The notes beneath the pieces were generated by a model. It did no database searches. It worked only from the letters and a program-made list of their open reading frames with translations, and had not been told where the DNA came from. A program made the translations under genes and the position numbers. DNA of 64,000 nt from CAZCDS01 sp964497585. GTDB taxonomy: Bacteria; Desulfobacterota; Desulfomonilia; Desulfomonilales; Desulfomonilaceae. The DNA lies in NCBI GenBank assembly GCA_964497585.1, contig CAZCDS010000003.1:124001-188000 (forward strand). Direction: 5' to 3'. This document shows positions 61,707 through 64,000 of this stretch, one piece after another (positions within the stretch are counted from its first letter, which is position 1; the number at the start of each line of letters is the position of its first letter).

Positions 61707-62938
61707 GGGACCGGGATGCCGGGCCGGGCAGAGGACCGGTGCTCGGGAACCCTCCGGACGACAATGGGGTTTTCCGGTGACTTGTAGGCCTGACCCAGCG
61801 CAGCCCGGGCTTCGCTGACGAGGATTGTCGCGACGGGCGCAGACGCGGAGAACTCCGTGATACCGGCGCAGAGCCGCATGTCGTCGGCGAATTCGGCACG
61901 AACGGACGCTCCCAGGCGCTCGGCGATCTGAATGCTGAGGTCGGCTGTCGTTTCAGGAAGTAATAGCCAGAGCATGTCTTCGTGGTCCCGGGCAATGAGG
62001 TCGGAGGAGCGGATGCCTTTCTTCAGTAGCGCTCCGAGCTCTTGCACGGGAGGCGGAGGGTCTGATGAGAGCGAGGCCCCACGGATTGCCATCACGGAGA
62101 AAGGCCGTCGGTATCGCCAGGCTCTATCGAACTCGCGTTCGAGGAGGAGTTGAAAAAACGACTCGGTGACCACACCTTCGACTGCTGTCGTGAATGCTTC
62201 GCGGCCGCGTTTCTCGTGGTCCCAAGCATTCTTAATGCCGAGGCCGATTTTGTTCGCGAGGAGAGCGATGAGATCTGTGTTCATATCGCCGCAGTAACGG
62301 AGCGGATCATCGCTCCCCAGACAAAGGACGCCGAGTTCCTCCCCATCGGCGAAGAGGGGGGCGACCGCGGCGGAGGAAACGACGGGCGCGGCATCCGTGA
62401 AAAGAGACGCGGCGAGGTCCGCGGAGGGATCATCCAGGACAAAGGGGCCCGCGTCGAGGAGACCTCCGTTTTCCAGAAAACCCGATGGGGCTATCGTGAC
62501 CCCCCTGGGAGGGTCCCATTCAAGAATCGTCACAAGAGGACTGTCTTCCCTGAAGAGTATGCGTACCACGGTGAGGTCCAGATCGCGTTCGAGCGCTTGA
62601 ACGACGGTCCCCGCCAGCGCCGATACGGTCCTAGCCGTGAGGAGAATTCGGTCGATGTTGTCGAGGTAGGATCGGATGTCCTCGGATCGTTGGTGCAGTT
62701 GAAAGAGCATGTCGAATGATCGAAGAAGTTCTGCGGTGCGAGGATGGAGTTGCGCGTCCTGCGCGTCTCCGGGAATCGGGGGCGGCAAATGGGGGGAAAC
62801 CAAGAGCTCGCAGGCGTCCGGTGAATCGAGGTGGGGGGGTGCCGAGGCGGCGGCACGTACCAGCGGGTGGGCCTGAGTTTGGCGCTCCGGATCAGTGGAT
62901 CGGTCCGGGGTGAGGTGTGGCGATCGGGTGGAGTTCAT
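61676..62938 (-). CDS. GAF (DUF484-like) protein with degenerate GGDEF domain
   Basis: 420 residues. A Pro/Ser-rich N-terminus, a coiled-coil (SFDMLFQLHQRSEDIRSYLDNIDRILL), a GAF/DUF484-like domain (VVQALERDLDLTVVRILF, VAPLFADGEELGVLCLGSDDPLRY), then a C-terminal GGDEF-like fold in which the active site SDLIARDHEDMLWLLLPET replaces R-x-GGDEF by RDHEDM. It therefore should not make cyclic di-GMP; it may bind GTP or c-di-GMP or only partners. ATG at 62938 with GAGGGG upstream. Divergent from the cysteine synthase gene. Confidence 0.8.
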   Translation of the reverse strand: MNSTRSPHLTPDRSTDPERQTQAHPLVRAAASAPPHLDSPDACELLVSPHLPPPIPGDAQDAQLHPRTAELLRSFDMLFQLHQRSEDIRSYLDNIDRILLTARTVSALAGTVVQALERDLDLTVVRILFREDSPLVTILEWDPPRGVTIAPSGFLENGGLLDAGPFVLDDPSADLAASLFTDAAPVVSSAAVAPLFADGEELGVLCLGSDDPLRYCGDMNTDLIALLANKIGLGIKNAWDHEKRGREAFTTAVEGVVTESFFQLLLEREFDRAWRYRRPFSVMAIRGASLSSDPPPPVQELGALLKKGIRSSDLIARDHEDMLWLLLPETTADLSIQIAERLGASVRAEFADDMRLCAGITEFSASAPVATILVSEARAALGQAYKSPENPIVVRRVPEHRSSARPGIPVPCPVSPNDPL

Positions 62939-63278
62939 GGTGCCCCCTCGGAGCGGCCCTCTCGGGCAGATATCTACTTTAGGTACGGATAATATCATAC
63001 TGAAATAAAAAGGACAAGTAGAACATAAGATCCTGCAACGTGGTTTCCCCGACCCGAGGGCTTCGGGGCAAGCCTGTGGTTGCGACGAGTAAAAAGATGA
63101 AGCAACCCCAATTCTCATGGGGACGGCAATTGCCTCGCAGCGCGAGTAATGATAGTCTGTGCAGAGCGACGTGTCGCTGTTGCGTGAATGGTTACCCGGT
63201 TTCCAAGAATTTTTGTTGCGATTTCGGTAATGACAGTGGTAAATAGTAAGGTTGCGAGAAATACGGAGAGGTCTCGTG
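62939..63278. other. Divergent promoter region
   Basis: 340 bases between the GAF gene and the cysteine synthase gene. AT-rich from 62985 to 63020 (GGATAATATCATAC) and near 63235 (TTGCGA, 18 bp, TAAATA). Either may be a promoter; no riboswitch or gene recognised. Confidence 0.35.
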
Positions 63279-64000
63279 ATGGACATCACTAATCTCATCG
63301 GAAACACCCCCTTGGTGCGAATACGGTATCCCAACGGGTCAAACGGATTGCGAATCCTCGGAAAGCTGGAAGGAAACAACCCGGGCGGATCGGTCAAAGA
63401 TCGTATAGCCCTCTACATGATTACGAAGGCCGAGGAGTCGGGAGAATTGACAAGGGACAAGACCATCCTCGAGCCCACGTCGGGCAACACCGGAATCGGG
63501 CTCTCAATGGTGGCCGCGGGCAAGGGATACCGGTGTATGCTCACCCTGCCCGAGTGCGTCAGTCTGGAGAGGAGAAATACGCTCAAGGCATACGGAGCCG
63601 ATCTGGAGATCACTCCCCCGGCGGAGGGGACGGATGGAGCGATCAGACGCGCGCACCACATTTACGAGGAGAATCCAGATAAGTTCTATTTCCCTAATCA
63701 GTTCGAGAATCAGAACAACGTCGGCGCCCACTATGAAACCACCGGTCGAGAAATAGTTGAGCAGACCGGGGGCGATATCGACATGTTCGTCGCGGGAATG
63801 GGGACGACAGGGACCCTCATGGGTGTCTCTCGTCGGTTGAAGGAACACAACCCTCGCGTGCAAATTGTCGGCGTCGAGCCGGTCGAGGGACATGCCATTC
63901 AGGGCCTGAAAAATATGAACGAGGCCATAGTTCCGAGCATATTTGATAGAAGCCGCATAGACCGAATCGTGCAGGTGAACGACGAGCAGGCGTACGACAC
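63279..64000 (+). CDS. cysK: Cysteine synthase (O-acetylserine sulfhydrylase), 3' end outside window
   Basis: Runs off the right edge; 240 complete codons are visible. Starts MDITNLIGNTPLVRI, with the PLP lysine in NPGGSVKDRIA, the substrate loop EPTSGNTGIGL, FENQNN, and the phosphate-binding GMGTTGTLMG. It makes cysteine from O-acetylserine (or O-phosphoserine in related forms) and sulfide; CysM versus CysK is not decided from this part. The ATG has GGAGAGG eight bases upstream. Confidence 0.92.
   Translation, partial: MDITNLIGNTPLVRIRYPNGSNGLRILGKLEGNNPGGSVKDRIALYMITKAEESGELTRDKTILEPTSGNTGIGLSMVAAGKGYRCMLTLPECVSLERRNTLKAYGADLEITPPAEGTDGAIRRAHHIYEENPDKFYFPNQFENQNNVGAHYETTGREIVEQTGGDIDMFVAGMGTTGTLMGVSRRLKEHNPRVQIVGVEPVEGHAIQGLKNMNEAIVPSIFDRSRIDRIVQVNDEQAYD

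Overview
The window looks like chromosomal DNA of a free-living anaerobic deltaproteobacterium (Desulfobacterota, of the Syntrophobacter/Desulfomonile/Geobacter kind). The evidence is the metF-metV-mvhD methyl-branch module, a protein resembling the DUF6178 family, an SfrAB-like soluble oxidoreductase pair, a PPi-type phosphofructokinase together with an archaeal-type GAPDH, a GH57/DUF3536 glycoside hydrolase, and many PAS/REC/GAF signalling proteins. This placement is inferred from gene content; no phylogeny was run. I saw no insertion sequence, integrase, phage gene, CRISPR array or rRNA.

Layout. 1-5.4 kb: 3' end of gyrB, then on the minus strand mvhD-metV-metF and a DUF6178-like gene. 5.5-7.4 kb: PPi-PFK, tadA, tRNA-Ser(CGA). 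7.7-14.2 kb: a large PAS hybrid kinase, a pentapeptide-repeat protein, a TPR protein and two small envelope or secreted proteins. 14.9-20.7 kb: RNase J, lipA, a 57-aa acidic protein, a NUDIX hydrolase, and long gene-poor stretches with promoters, hairpins and terminators that look like non-coding RNA loci. 21-28.2 kb, housekeeping: archaeal-type GAPDH, RNase G/E, engB, tilS, universal stress protein, TatD nuclease. 28.3-32.3 kb: an amino-acid-binding lipoprotein, a zone of decayed genes (a frameshifted minus-strand gene and a truncated cyclase with an in-frame TAG), and tandem DUF4242-like paralogues. 32.3-42.4 kb: sfrB-sfrA followed by four signalling genes on the same strand. 42.9-49.8 kb: an accessory module with N-formylglutamate amidohydrolase, gamma-glutamyltransferase and an ATP-grasp/M20 fusion in one tightly coupled minus-strand operon, divergent from an MFS transporter whose leader carries a perfect 36-nt palindrome. 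49.8-64 kb: peptide-binding lipoprotein, TPR protein, PLP decarboxylase, RNase H-like exonuclease, tRNA-Ser(GGA), era, DUF362 protein, GH57 hydrolase, a TrpF-like protein lacking the catalytic cysteine, a GAF/degenerate-GGDEF protein, and the start of a cysteine synthase gene.

How the parts fit. MetF/MetV/MvhD imply methylene-THF reduction in a Wood-Ljungdahl-type methyl branch with electrons delivered through an MvhD-type iron-sulfur protein. SfrAB-like proteins imply a soluble NAD(P)H-linked electron-transfer complex, and the adjacent two-component genes may sense redox or energy state. The best candidate for an undescribed system is the 43.4-49.8 kb module: a D-Ala-D-Ala-ligase-like ATP-grasp domain fused to an M20-peptidase-like domain with altered metal ligands, co-transcribed with enzymes acting on gamma-glutamyl and N-formylglutamyl compounds and facing a transporter. 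It suggests synthesis or remodelling of a small glutamyl peptide.
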